Shown: positions 25,178 to 33,908, numbered from the stretch's first letter. The stretch is DNA of 39,551 bases from CALCCV01 sp964388665 (GCA_964388665.1 CAYMBJ010000038.1:1-39551), one strand, 5' to 3'. Translations and numbers: made by a program. Notes: generated by a model not told the origin, from the sequence alone.

Positions 25178-27478
25178 ATGAGCTTTAGTAGGTTGGATCT
25201 CCCGAAAGTCCGAGAAAAATACAACATTGGTAGCGGCGCATCGCCAGCAGTGGATTTTTATGTGGAGGGAATTTCTTGCGGCAATTGTGTTGCAAAAATT
25301 GAAAAGGCCTTTGCCAATGAGACTCTTGCCAAATCCATCGCAGTCAATTTGTCGCGCCGAACTGTCCGCATAGGCATAGAACCCAATGGAAAATTTGCAC
25401 CCGCTGCCGAAAAACTGCGAGCACTGGGCTTTGAACCAAAACCCATCGATAAAATTTCCGACTCTCAACAAGAGGAAAAAGCTGAGATCAAGGCGAATCT
25501 CAATCGGGTCGCCATTGCCGGTGTCTTGTCCGGAAACATCATGCTGTTTTCATTTGCAAACTATGCTGGAACTGAGGGTCGCTGGACCCATTTGTTTGAC
25601 CTCATGAGTGGAATCTTTTTTCTGGGGATCCTGTTTTATTGCTGCAGACCCCTTTATAAAAAAGCTTGGGCGGGAATCCGCAACAAAAGTGCTTCCATCG
25701 ATTTGCCAATTGTTGCATCCATTATCATTGGCTCAGGCATCAGTTACTATCACCTTTTTTTAGAAAAGGGAGATGTTTATTTTGACTCACTCGCCACGCT
25801 GACTTTTTTGATTTTGGCTTCGAGATCGATTTTGAGTCATTATCAAAAAAAGCTTTTGAGTCCCTCCTATCTCAAAGACTACTTCAAAATTGATGTTGCG
25901 ACCAAAATACTTGCTGATGGCACCCTCGAATGCGTCCCAAGTGAAGTTGCACCAGGCGAGAGGCTGCTTGTAAAAAATGCTGAAGTTTTTCCTGTGGACG
26001 CAAAATTGGAATCTGAAAGTGTATGGATAGATGGATCCATTTTGACTGGCGAAGCCATGCCCGTGGAAGTCCATCAAGGCGAAATGTGTTATGCAGGAAC
26101 CACTTGCCTCAGTGAACAGGCCATTGTTGTTTCTACGTCCTCAAGCATGGATTCACGAATCGGGAAGTTGGTCGCCAAGGTCGAAGAGCAGCTCCTTAGC
26201 AAGACTCCGCTAACTTCTCTTGCCGACAGACTGGCACAGGCCTTCACCGCTGCCGTGCTGTCCATCGGCGCCATCTATTTTTTGTATTATATGAATATAG
26301 ATTTTGCCGAGGCTCTCAATCGTGTGCTGGCCTTGGTGATTTTAGCATGTCCCTGTGCCCTTGCCTTTGCCACCCCCCTTGGTCAGTCCATTGTACTTTC
26401 TAAACTCGCAAGGGCCGGCATTTTTGTTAAAAATGGTGAGGCCATTGAGAAGTTAAGTAAAATTGAGACCGTCATTTTTGATAAGACCGGAACGCTCTCA
26501 GAGGGGAAACTGCAGTTTTTGGGCTGGGTGGGAGAAGAACCCAGTCAGCAGATTCAGTCGATCATGTTTGCGCTGGAAAAATCATCAAATCATCCCGTTG
26601 CAAAATCCCTTCGCGATCTTACACAAAAGGCAAAGAACAGTGGTTTGGCAGTTGAGAATTATTGCGAAGTCATTGGCCGCGGTGTCTTTGGCAAAATCGA
26701 TGGCGATGAATATTCAATAACTGCTCTGACCAACTCCCAACCAGGAACAATTGGCATTGGCCTTAAGAAGAATGGGCAGCCGATTTCAGGGGCCTTTTTT
26801 GGTGACATTGCAAAAGGAGATGCCCTCAAGACGGTTAGCGCTCTTGAACAACTGGGCCTGCGCTGCTTTTTGCTTTCAGGAGATAAGCAGGGCTCCGTTT
26901 TGCCATTTGGCACCAAGATGGGTTTTGCAAAAGAGAGAATCTGTGCTGAAGCCTCGCCAGAGCGCAAATTGCAATTTATCAAATCACAACCCAACAGTAT
27001 GATGGTGGGCGACGGCGCAAATGACCTTTTAGCTCTTGCCGAAAGCTCAGTGAGTGCCGCCGTCAAAGGAAGTTTAGAAGTCAGCCTAAAGCTAGCAGAT
27101 GTTTATATCGGCAAAGATGGTGTGTTTGGAGTTGTTGAACTCGTGCGCGCTTCGAGAGAGGCCATGACCATCATTAAACGAAACTTGGGACTTTCAATCG
27201 CCTACAATCTCTGCGGCGGCATCGCTGCTTTGACAGGATGGATCTCGCCACTGATTGCCGCCGTGCTGATGCCCCTGAGCTCAGTAATTGTGGTCGGCCT
27301 CACCATCTGGGGAACAGCCTGGATGAGATCATTGGGCAAAAACGCTTCACGACTAAACTCTCGCCCGAACGACAGTTCAAAAACGAGCCCAATCCCACGG
27401 CCAGAAGCGCAACCAGAAGCACGGCCAGAAACACAACCAGATCCACAGACTGCTTCGACTGAAGAGGCCATCGCATGA
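25178..27478 (+). CDS. ccoI: copper-transporting P1B-type ATPase for cbb3 oxidase assembly (CcoI/FixI)
   Basis: Inner-membrane pump of 766 residues that delivers copper needed to build cbb3 oxidase. One heavy-metal-associated domain at the N-terminus (GISCGNC, C34/C37), about eight membrane helices, actuator ILTGEAMPVE, metal-channel motif C391-P-C393 (LACPCALAFATP), phosphorylated D435 in FDKTGTLSEG, SSNHPVAK, and hinge MVGDGANDLLAL. The ATG at 25178 has GGAG eight bases upstream; a TTG at 25151 is in frame but unlikely. The C-terminus has a repetitive Pro/Glu/Gln tail. The stop overlaps the ccoS start by four bases (ATGA). Confidence 0.94.
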   Translation: MSFSRLDLPKVREKYNIGSGASPAVDFYVEGISCGNCVAKIEKAFANETLAKSIAVNLSRRTVRIGIEPNGKFAPAAEKLRALGFEPKPIDKISDSQQEEKAEIKANLNRVAIAGVLSGNIMLFSFANYAGTEGRWTHLFDLMSGIFFLGILFYCCRPLYKKAWAGIRNKSASIDLPIVASIIIGSGISYYHLFLEKGDVYFDSLATLTFLILASRSILSHYQKKLLSPSYLKDYFKIDVATKILADGTLECVPSEVAPGERLLVKNAEVFPVDAKLESESVWIDGSILTGEAMPVEVHQGEMCYAGTTCLSEQAIVVSTSSSMDSRIGKLVAKVEEQLLSKTPLTSLADRLAQAFTAAVLSIGAIYFLYYMNIDFAEALNRVLALVILACPCALAFATPLGQSIVLSKLARAGIFVKNGEAIEKLSKIETVIFDKTGTLSEGKLQFLGWVGEEPSQQIQSIMFALEKSSNHPVAKSLRDLTQKAKNSGLAVENYCEVIGRGVFGKIDGDEYSITALTNSQPGTIGIGLKKNGQPISGAFFGDIAKGDALKTVSALEQLGLRCFLLSGDKQGSVLPFGTKMGFAKERICAEASPERKLQFIKSQPNSMMVGDGANDLLALAESSVSAAVKGSLEVSLKLADVYIGKDGVFGVVELVRASREAMTIIKRNLGLSIAYNLCGGIAALTGWISPLIAAVLMPLSSVIVVGLTIWGTAWMRSLGKNASRLNSRPNDSSKTSPIPRPEAQPEARPETQPDPQTASTEEAIA
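27398..27445. repeat. 12-bp tandem repeat in the ccoI 3' coding end
   Basis: Four imperfect 12-bp units of the form CRRCCAGAARCR begin at 27398, 27410, 27422 and 27434. They encode the RPEAQPEARPETQPDP tail of the copper ATPase. Confidence 0.7.
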
Positions 27479-27663
27479 ATGTTTTGTTTTTGATGATCCC
27501 CGTTTCCATTCTGCTCGCCTTTGTTTTTTTAGGCCTATTCATTTGGTCAAACAACAATGATCAATTTGATGATTTAGATGGCGCCGCCCAAGCCATTTTA
27601 GAAGATGACATGACAACAACAATAACAACGACAACCTTGAACAGTAGCAATTTAAAAACTTAA
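27475..27663 (+). CDS. ccoS: cbb3 oxidase assembly protein CcoS
   Basis: A 62-residue single-membrane-span protein (MNVLFLMIPVSILLAFVFLG, then FIWSNNNDQFDDLDG). This N-terminal helix followed by a WS-x-N-x-QFDDLDG-type stretch is the CcoS signature. CcoS is required for cofactor insertion into cbb3 oxidase. It starts inside the last codon of ccoI (ATGA overlap), the usual ccoI-ccoS coupling. The Thr-rich C-terminus (MTTTITTTTLN) looks dispensable. Confidence 0.9.
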   Translation: MNVLFLMIPVSILLAFVFLGLFIWSNNNDQFDDLDGAAQAILEDDMTTTITTTTLNSSNLKT

Positions 27664-27690
27664 ATAGAAGTTGGTATAAGGAAATTTTGC

Positions 27691-29808
27691 ATGAGAGAAG
27701 AAACGTTTAAGTATGATGACACCATTGTAAGGCACTTTGTTTTGGCCACCATCTTTTGGGGAGGAGTGGCTTTTTTGGGCGGACTCCTCGTTGCACTTCA
27801 GTTGTCCCATTATGGTTTTAATTTTAATATGGAGTGGCTGACCTTCGGCAGATTGCGACCGGTGCACACCAATGCTGCGATTTTTGCCTTTGCCGGAAAT
27901 GCCGTGTTTGCTGGCATCTATTATTCGACCCAAAGGCTTTTGAAGGTGAGGCTCTATTCTGATGTGCTGAGCAAAATTCATTTTTGGGGTTGGCAGCTCA
28001 TCATTGCCTTTGGCGCTCTCACTCTGTTTTTGGGGTTTTCTCAGTCTAAAGAATATGCGGAGCTGGAGTGGCCACTGGATATCGCCATCACCCTGATCTG
28101 GGTCATCTTTGCCGTCAATTTTTTTGGTACAATCGCAAAAAGAAGAGTTCGTCATATGTATGTGGCCATTTGGTTTTACATTGCAACCATTCTGACCGTG
28201 GCCGTGCTTCATGTTGTTAACTCTATCGAAATTCCGGTGAGCTTTCTCCAGAGCTATCCGGTTTATGCAGGCATTCAAGATGCTTTGGTGCAGTGGTGGT
28301 ATGGTCACAATGCCGTGGCGTTTTTTTTAACCACCCCCTTTCTTGGGCTGATGTATTACTTTGTGCCCAAGGCAACCAATCGCCCCATCTACAGCTATCG
28401 TCTTTCGATCATTCACTTTTGGTCACTGGTATTTATTTATATCTGGGCAGGCCCGCATCACCTGCTTTACACCGCTCTTCCCGACTGGTTGCAAACTCTT
28501 GGCGTCGTGTTTAGCGTGATGCTGTGGATGCCCAGCTGGGGCGGCATGATCAATGGTCTCCTGACCATTCGCGGAGCCTGGGACAGACTCCGCACGGATC
28601 CCATCATCAAGTTTTTTGTGGTTTCGCTCACCTTTTACGGTATGGCGACCTTCGAAGGTCCGCTACTTTCTGTCAAAGCTGTGAGTGATCTCGGGCATTA
28701 CACGGATTGGATTGTGGGCCATGTGCACGGAGGAACTTTGGGCTGGAACAGCTTTCTCATCTTTGCCATGATCTATTATCTCGTCCCCAGACTCTGGCAT
28801 ACAAAACTTTACAGCACCCGCCTCGCAACAAACCATTTCTGGATCAGTTTTTCTGGCATCATCTTGTATTATGTGTCTATGGTCACCGCCGGCATTACCC
28901 AAGGGATTATGTGGCGCTCCATCGATAAGACTGGGATGCTCGAGTATTCTGATTTTGTCGAAACTGTCGTCAAGATTGTTCCTTTGTATCATGTGAGATC
29001 TGCGGGTGGCGCGCTCTTTATTCTCGGTTTCATACTGTTTGTTTATAATATCTGGAAGACAGTTCAATCAGCACCAAAGATCGTCGATCCAGAAATAACG
29101 GCCGTCTCTTTTCGTAGTCAGCCAGCGCCCGCAGAAGAGGGCCACAGAGGTCTGGAGGGGGCTGGAGCGACATTTAGCGTGCTCACACTGATTGCGATCC
29201 TGGTTGGCTCTGTGATTGAGATTTTTCCGACTTTGTCCATTCATAAATACGTAAGTCCCAATGCCAAGGTGACACCCTACACTCCTCTGGAGCTGGCGGG
29301 ACGAGATATTTTTGTTAAAGAGGGATGCTACACCTGTCACTCGCAGATGATACGCGCCACTCCGGCCGACACCCTTCGCTACGGAAAGCGCTCCACAATC
29401 GAAGACTCCATGTACGATCGCCCGTTTCAATGGGGTTCAAAACGAATCGGCCCGGATCTCGCCAGGGTGGGCGGTAAATATCCAGATGTATGGCACTTCA
29501 GACATTTCATCAATCCCAGAGATGTGATCGAACAGTCCATTATGCCATCCTATAGTTGGCTGTTAAACAAGAAGGTGGATTTTTATGAACTCAGAAAAAA
29601 GCTCCAGGTGATGAAATTCTTGGGGGTTCCGTACTCAGCTGAAGAAGTGGGAAGCGCTGATCTGCTCGCCGAGCAGCAGGCAGCAAAGATTGTTGCAACT
29701 CTTACAGAGCAGGGAGTGAAGGACAACGGAAAACTTCGACAGACTGAGTTGGTGGCGCTCATTGCCTACATACAATCTCTTGGAAAAAAGACTCTGGAGG
29801 CAGAATGA
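27691..29808 (+). CDS. ccoNO: fused cbb3 cytochrome c oxidase subunits CcoN-CcoO
   Basis: One 705-residue chain containing two normally separate subunits. Residues 1-470 are the catalytic subunit CcoN with about 12 membrane helices and its heme b and CuB histidine motifs (RPVHTNAAIFAF, WWYGHNAVAFF, AGPHHLLYT, GHVHGGTLGW). After a soluble linker, residues 500-705 are CcoO: one membrane helix (SVLTLIAILVGSVIEIFPTL) and a monoheme cytochrome c with C546-x-x-C549-H550 (CYTCHSQMIRATPADTLRYG). It reduces oxygen to water at high affinity and pumps protons. AAGGA lies nine bases before the ATG. The stop overlaps ccoQ by four bases. Confidence 0.96.
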   Translation: MREETFKYDDTIVRHFVLATIFWGGVAFLGGLLVALQLSHYGFNFNMEWLTFGRLRPVHTNAAIFAFAGNAVFAGIYYSTQRLLKVRLYSDVLSKIHFWGWQLIIAFGALTLFLGFSQSKEYAELEWPLDIAITLIWVIFAVNFFGTIAKRRVRHMYVAIWFYIATILTVAVLHVVNSIEIPVSFLQSYPVYAGIQDALVQWWYGHNAVAFFLTTPFLGLMYYFVPKATNRPIYSYRLSIIHFWSLVFIYIWAGPHHLLYTALPDWLQTLGVVFSVMLWMPSWGGMINGLLTIRGAWDRLRTDPIIKFFVVSLTFYGMATFEGPLLSVKAVSDLGHYTDWIVGHVHGGTLGWNSFLIFAMIYYLVPRLWHTKLYSTRLATNHFWISFSGIILYYVSMVTAGITQGIMWRSIDKTGMLEYSDFVETVVKIVPLYHVRSAGGALFILGFILFVYNIWKTVQSAPKIVDPEITAVSFRSQPAPAEEGHRGLEGAGATFSVLTLIAILVGSVIEIFPTLSIHKYVSPNAKVTPYTPLELAGRDIFVKEGCYTCHSQMIRATPADTLRYGKRSTIEDSMYDRPFQWGSKRIGPDLARVGGKYPDVWHFRHFINPRDVIEQSIMPSYSWLLNKKVDFYELRKKLQVMKFLGVPYSAEEVGSADLLAEQQAAKIVATLTEQGVKDNGKLRQTELVALIAYIQSLGKKTLEAE

Positions 29809-29981
29809 AACAAGAGGGACTGCTGCACTTTACAGATTCCTATCTGCTGTGGATTGGATTTTTTTTATTTTTTTTGGTTTTTTTAGCTTTGGCGTACAGA
29901 ACATTTTGCAGTGGCAGACAGAGCTTTTACTTGCAAATGTCCAGTGCACCTCTTGATGAGGAGTCAGCAAATGAGCGATAA
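29805..29981 (+). CDS. ccoQ: cbb3 oxidase small subunit CcoQ/FixQ
   Basis: A 58-residue reading frame: MKQEGLLHFTDSYLLWIGFF, then a continuous hydrophobic helix to LALAYRTF and a polar tail ending DEESANER. The size, single N-terminal membrane helix and position between ccoO and ccoP are those of CcoQ, which stabilises the core complex. GGAGG lies four bases before the ATG, which overlaps the ccoNO stop (ATGA). Its end overlaps the ccoP start by 11 bases, indicating translational coupling. Confidence 0.88.
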   Translation: MKQEGLLHFTDSYLLWIGFFLFFLVFLALAYRTFCSGRQSFYLQMSSAPLDEESANER

Positions 29982-30549
29982 AAATAACGACAAGGCCCTC
30001 ACTGGGCATGTTTATGACGGCATTGAAGAATTGGACAATCAGCTGCCTAACTGGTGGTTGATTATTTTTACAGTCACAGTGATTTGGGGATTCTACTACT
30101 GGCTTCACTACTCCATCGCAGGAGGGAGAACTCAGGCCGAGGAGTACGCAGACAAAATGCAAAAGATTCAAGAGCTCCGCGCACAAGGCGCCGCGACTTC
30201 TGGTGGTGCAGGAGCGGCCGTGGATTTGGAAGCTCTCATTGGCAATGCCGATGCCATTCAAATTGGAAAATCAGTATTTGAAACCAACTGCGCAAGCTGC
30301 CATGGTCGTGCGGGCGAAGGCTCCATTGGCCCGAATCTAACAGACAACTTTTGGATTCACGGAAGAGGCAAAGCTTTGGACATTGAGAAGGTAGTTCTCG
30401 AGGGCTCCCTCGCCAAGGGCATGCCCGCCTGGGGCACACTGCTTTCACGAGACAAAATCGACGCCGCCGTCGTCTATGTCATTAGCCTAAAAGGTTCCAA
30501 CCCAGCAAATCCTAAAGCTCCTGAAGGCACTGAAGTTAATGAGCCATGA
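29971..30549 (+). CDS. ccoP: cbb3 oxidase subunit CcoP, monoheme form
   Basis: Membrane-anchored cytochrome c of 192 residues that passes electrons to CcoO. The N-terminus has the CcoP signature VYDGIEELDNQLPNWW followed by a membrane helix. Only one heme c site is present: C107-A-S-C110-H111 with distal ligand M151 in KGMPAWG, in the setting GPNLTDNFWIHG that marks the first heme domain of normal CcoP. The second heme domain is absent, so the protein is about 100 residues short. ATG 29971 with GAGGAG seven bases upstream is preferred to an in-frame ATG at 29911. It overlaps ccoQ and ccoG by 11 bases each. Confidence 0.93.
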   Translation: MSDKNNDKALTGHVYDGIEELDNQLPNWWLIIFTVTVIWGFYYWLHYSIAGGRTQAEEYADKMQKIQELRAQGAATSGGAGAAVDLEALIGNADAIQIGKSVFETNCASCHGRAGEGSIGPNLTDNFWIHGRGKALDIEKVVLEGSLAKGMPAWGTLLSRDKIDAAVVYVISLKGSNPANPKAPEGTEVNEP

Positions 30550-31975
30550 TAAAAAATCTAGAACTCATCTCAAAAACAGCCTAGAATTGCCCGAAGAACA
30601 TCTGGCAACTGTAGCCAAAGATGGATCGCGAATTGCTCTATATCCCGAAATCGCCAGTGGGCGCTGGCGGGTGCGAAGGACATTTGTTCAGTACATTCTT
30701 ATCGCCCTGTTCATTGGTCTGCCCTGGATTAGTCACAATGGCGAGCAGCTTGTGCTATTTGATTTTCTCAATCAGAAACTCTCACTCTTTGGTCTGACAT
30801 TTTGGGCCCATGATGGTCCCATTTTATTTTTGATCGTCATGATAGCAGTGCTGAGCCTGGCTTTGGTAACAGCAGTCTGGGGACGCGTCTGGTGCGGCTG
30901 GGCTTGTCCTCAAACCGTTTTTATCGAAGGCGTCTTTCGCCGCATTGAAGCCCTGATTGAAGGAAATCACCTGCAGCGAAGAGCTCTCAATGCTGGACCC
31001 GCAAATTTTGGTTTTGTTTTCAAAAAGAGTTGCAAGTGGAGCCTTTATGTCGGCATCAGTTTGATTTTGAGCCACAGTTTTCTCGCCTACTTTGTCGGCG
31101 CCGATAGATTGATTGAAATCATTCAGAGCGATCCGCAACAAAATTGGCTCGCATTCATGGTGATTGTGATTGCGACTTCGGCCATTCTGTTTGATTTCGC
31201 CATGTTCAGAGAGCAGTTTTGTGTGTTGGTCTGCCCCTACGGACGCCTGCAGTCTGTTCTTATGGACAGCGACTCTCTGGCCGTCACCTATGACCACCGG
31301 CGCGGTGAACCACGCAAAGGTTCTGCGACAGCCCTAGATTCCAAGACGGGCGACTGTGTGAACTGTTTCAAATGCGTAAGTGTATGTCCCACGGGAATTG
31401 ACATCAGACGTGGACTGCAATTGGAGTGCATCAACTGCACTGCCTGCATGGATGCCTGTGACTCGATCATGGATAAGGTGGGAAAAAAAAGAGGTCTGAT
31501 TCGTTATTTGTCTGAAGCCGAAATTCAAAATGGAATCCGCAGATGGCTGCGCCCTCGACCCATCATCTATGCAACGCTTTTGCTTGTGTGCATCGCTGCT
31601 TTTGGGCGCACTGTGTTCTACCGCGGAGCCTTTCATGCCACCATCGTGAGGGCCAGTGAGACCCCGTACACAAGGCTCGCCAACGAAGCCAACAGAGTTC
31701 TCAATCACTTTAGAATCAATATTAAAAATCAATCGGCCATAGTGCAAAAAATTCAGATCTCGCTTGAGAAAGACAGCCCCATCGAGCTGGTCTTGGCCGA
31801 AAACCCGGCCATCATCGCTCCTGGTGAAACACGACGCTTGCACTTTTTTCTAAAGTTTGACACCAAACTGACTGAACAGACCGGCACAATGAAGTCTCGC
31901 GTCCACCTTCAGAGTGATTCGGGCGCCAACGAAGCTTACAACTTTTCGATCATAGGACCTAAGAATGTGGATTAG
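30539..31975 (+). CDS. ccoG: cbb3 oxidase assembly protein CcoG (polyferredoxin)
   Basis: Inner-membrane iron-sulfur protein of 478 residues; CcoG reduces Cu(II) to Cu(I) for oxidase assembly. It has about five membrane helices, a conserved WCGWACPQTVF loop, CVLVCPYGRLQS, and two ferredoxin-type [4Fe-4S] motifs, CVNCFKCVSVCPTGID and CINCTACMDACD. A C-terminal immunoglobulin-like periplasmic domain covers about 370-478. It overlaps ccoP by 11 bases at its start and a 23-codon ORF by 11 bases at its end. The usual next gene, ccoH, is missing. Confidence 0.95.
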   Translation: MSHDKKSRTHLKNSLELPEEHLATVAKDGSRIALYPEIASGRWRVRRTFVQYILIALFIGLPWISHNGEQLVLFDFLNQKLSLFGLTFWAHDGPILFLIVMIAVLSLALVTAVWGRVWCGWACPQTVFIEGVFRRIEALIEGNHLQRRALNAGPANFGFVFKKSCKWSLYVGISLILSHSFLAYFVGADRLIEIIQSDPQQNWLAFMVIVIATSAILFDFAMFREQFCVLVCPYGRLQSVLMDSDSLAVTYDHRRGEPRKGSATALDSKTGDCVNCFKCVSVCPTGIDIRRGLQLECINCTACMDACDSIMDKVGKKRGLIRYLSEAEIQNGIRRWLRPRPIIYATLLLVCIAAFGRTVFYRGAFHATIVRASETPYTRLANEANRVLNHFRINIKNQSAIVQKIQISLEKDSPIELVLAENPAIIAPGETRRLHFFLKFDTKLTEQTGTMKSRVHLQSDSGANEAYNFSIIGPKNVD

Positions 31976-32036
31976 TTTTTTGTTAATTCTGGTTTGCTCC
32001 ACGCTTTGCTTTTGGGAGATGGCTGTGCATGCCTAA
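31965..32036 (+). CDS. putative 23-residue membrane peptide between ccoG and nrfH
   Basis: Reading frame ATG 31965 to TAA 32036 encoding MWISFLLILVCSTLC followed by FWEMAVHA, in effect one membrane helix. AGGA lies seven bases upstream of the ATG. It overlaps the ccoG end by 11 bases, the same overlap seen at the ccoQ-ccoP and ccoP-ccoG junctions, and overlaps the nrfH start by eight bases. It may be a real small subunit, or a leader whose translation couples nrfH to ccoG. No family is recognised, and a peptide this short could be chance. Confidence 0.4.
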   Translation: MWISFLLILVCSTLCFWEMAVHA

Positions 32037-32478
32037 GATTGGACCTTTCATTGTTCTCTTTGGCGTCTTGACTGGAGTTCCTCTTGGACTGGGTGGCTTC
32101 ACTTTCTACTATGCGGAGGGACTGTCGTATTTATCGAATGATCCAAAGGCCTGCATCAATTGCCACATCATGAAGTCACAATACGACAACTGGCTGAGAT
32201 CGAGCCACAAATCCATTGCCACCTGCAATGATTGCCATACGCCAGCGGGATTCATTGGCAAATACACATCAAAGGCTTCCAATGGCTTTTGGCACTCTTG
32301 GGCCTTCACCACCGGAAAATACAATGATCCGATCGAAATCAAGCCACACAATCGCCGAATCGTTGAGACATCCTGCAGACATTGCCACAAAGAGCTTTTA
32401 GAATCGTCGCATCTTCTATTAGCTTCTGATCAAATCTCTTGCACCAAATGCCACTCTCAGGTGGGTCACGGAAGGTAG
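32029..32478 (+). CDS. nrfH: NrfH tetraheme quinol-oxidising subunit of nitrite reductase
   Basis: Membrane-anchored NapC/NirT-family cytochrome of 149 residues that oxidises menaquinol and feeds electrons to NrfA. An N-terminal membrane helix (PFIVLFGVLTGVPLGLGGF) is followed by four heme c motifs: CINCH (42-46), CNDCH (66-70), CRHCH (116-120) and CTKCH (138-142). M48 just after the first motif (CHIM) fits the unusual methionine ligation of NrfH heme 1. GGGAG lies ten bases before the ATG. NrfA begins five bases after its stop. Confidence 0.94.
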   Translation: MPKIGPFIVLFGVLTGVPLGLGGFTFYYAEGLSYLSNDPKACINCHIMKSQYDNWLRSSHKSIATCNDCHTPAGFIGKYTSKASNGFWHSWAFTTGKYNDPIEIKPHNRRIVETSCRHCHKELLESSHLLLASDQISCTKCHSQVGHGR

Positions 32479-32483
32479 TTTAT

Positions 32484-33857
32484 ATGAATTTGTTAAAAAG
32501 ATACTTTAAACTTTTTATGTTCACGGTGATTGCTTCAAGCGCTCTTGTGGGAGTGATTGCTATGGTTCTCACCGATATCATCGAAAAAAAACAAGAAACA
32601 GAAACGATCTATCCAAAAATTCATGCCATCGATGATGACACGGACAACCCTGCTGAGTGGGGAATGAACTTTCCACATCAATTTGCTGGATACCTAAAGA
32701 CAGTGGATCAAGTGCGCACTCGATTTGGCGGCAGCGAAGCCGTGCCGCGCACTCCGACGGCTGCAGATCCAAGATCCATTGTGTCGCAGTCCCGTCTAGA
32801 GGAGGACCCACGACTCAAAATCATGTGGGCCGGTTACGCCTTTTCGCAAGATTTTCGTGAAGAGCGAGGTCATGCGCATATGCTGACGGATCAAGAATTG
32901 ACCGGACGGCAGCAGTTTGCCAAGCAGCCCGGAGCCTGCATCAACTGTCACGCTTCCACCTATGTGACCATGAAAAGGCTCGGTGATGGCGACATCACAA
33001 AAGGATTTCACAAGCTCAACAGCATGCCCTACGCTGAAGCCCGAAGTCAGGTGAGTCATCCGGTCAGCTGCATAGACTGCCACACGCCAAAGACCATGGC
33101 ATTGCGAGTTACGCGCCCAGCATTTATCGAAGGGATTCGCACTCTCAAAGCGATGCAGGGAATTGCCGAATTCAATGTCAATCAGGACGCTTCTCCGCAA
33201 GAAATGAAAACCTTTGTCTGTGCCCAATGCCATGTAGAGTATTACTTTAAAGGACCAGAAAAAACGCTCACCTTTCCTTGGCATAAGGGCCTAAAGGTTG
33301 ATGACATCTTCGCCCACTACGAAACAGAGAAGTTTTCAGATTGGACGCACAAGGAAACTGGCGCTCCCGTGCTAAAGGCTCAGCATCCTGAATTTGAAAT
33401 GTGGAGCCAAGGCATTCATGCACGCTCCGGAGTGGCCTGCGTTGATTGCCATATGCCCTACCAAAAGGTAGGAGCTGCGAAAATGACGGACCACTATGTT
33501 CGCAGCCCAATGCTCAATATTCAAAAGGCCTGCCTCACCTGCCACCGCTGGCCCGAGGCCGAACTCAAGGCCCGCATCGAAATGATTCAGGAGCGCACCT
33601 TTGAAGTGCGTGGCCTCGCCATGGATGCACTTGTGGATTACATCAATGATATTAAAACCGTGCGCGAAAAAATTCCGGCAGATAAGTTAGAAATCGCCTA
33701 CCGACACCAGCGGAAAGCACAATTTTATTTGGATTTTGTCGAAGCTGAAAACTCAATGGGATTTCATGCCCCGGGCGAAGCCCTGCGTATCCTCAGCATT
33801 TCCATCGATGAGACCCGCAAGGGTCAAAATGTCCTAAAGTCTTCGGCCGCCAAGTAG
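32484..33857 (+). CDS. nrfA: pentaheme cytochrome c nitrite reductase, ammonia-forming, CxxCH-type
   Basis: Periplasmic enzyme reducing nitrite to ammonium with six electrons. The 457 residues start with a hydrophobic signal/anchor (FKLFMFTVIASSALVGVIAM). Five heme motifs: CINCH (152-156), CIDCH (196-200), CAQCH (246-250), CVDCH (319-323) and CLTCH (350-354). The first, catalytic heme has CxxCH instead of the classical CxxCK, so its axial ligand would differ. Active-site residues are recognisable: Arg in FREERGHAHM, Tyr in AQCHVEYYF, His in WSQGIHARSG. GGAAGG lies eight bases before ATG 32484; an earlier in-frame ATG at 32439 lies inside nrfH. It appears to end the operon. Confidence 0.94.
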   Translation: MNLLKRYFKLFMFTVIASSALVGVIAMVLTDIIEKKQETETIYPKIHAIDDDTDNPAEWGMNFPHQFAGYLKTVDQVRTRFGGSEAVPRTPTAADPRSIVSQSRLEEDPRLKIMWAGYAFSQDFREERGHAHMLTDQELTGRQQFAKQPGACINCHASTYVTMKRLGDGDITKGFHKLNSMPYAEARSQVSHPVSCIDCHTPKTMALRVTRPAFIEGIRTLKAMQGIAEFNVNQDASPQEMKTFVCAQCHVEYYFKGPEKTLTFPWHKGLKVDDIFAHYETEKFSDWTHKETGAPVLKAQHPEFEMWSQGIHARSGVACVDCHMPYQKVGAAKMTDHYVRSPMLNIQKACLTCHRWPEAELKARIEMIQERTFEVRGLAMDALVDYINDIKTVREKIPADKLEIAYRHQRKAQFYLDFVEAENSMGFHAPGEALRILSISIDETRKGQNVLKSSAAK

Positions 33858-33908
33858 CTAGATCCCATTTTTAGACCTACCGTAAATGTAGAACTTAGGG
33901 ACGCGAAC

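Noticed and set aside
27652..28308. 218-codon minus-strand frame opposite ccoNO
   Set aside because: Antisense to conserved CcoN helices; the composition (many His, Asn, Lys) is what is expected from the reverse of membrane-helix codons.
32439..32483. Upstream ATG as the nrfA start
   Set aside because: It adds 15 residues inside nrfH that do not look like a signal peptide, while ATG 32484 has a good ribosome binding site and begins the hydrophobic segment.
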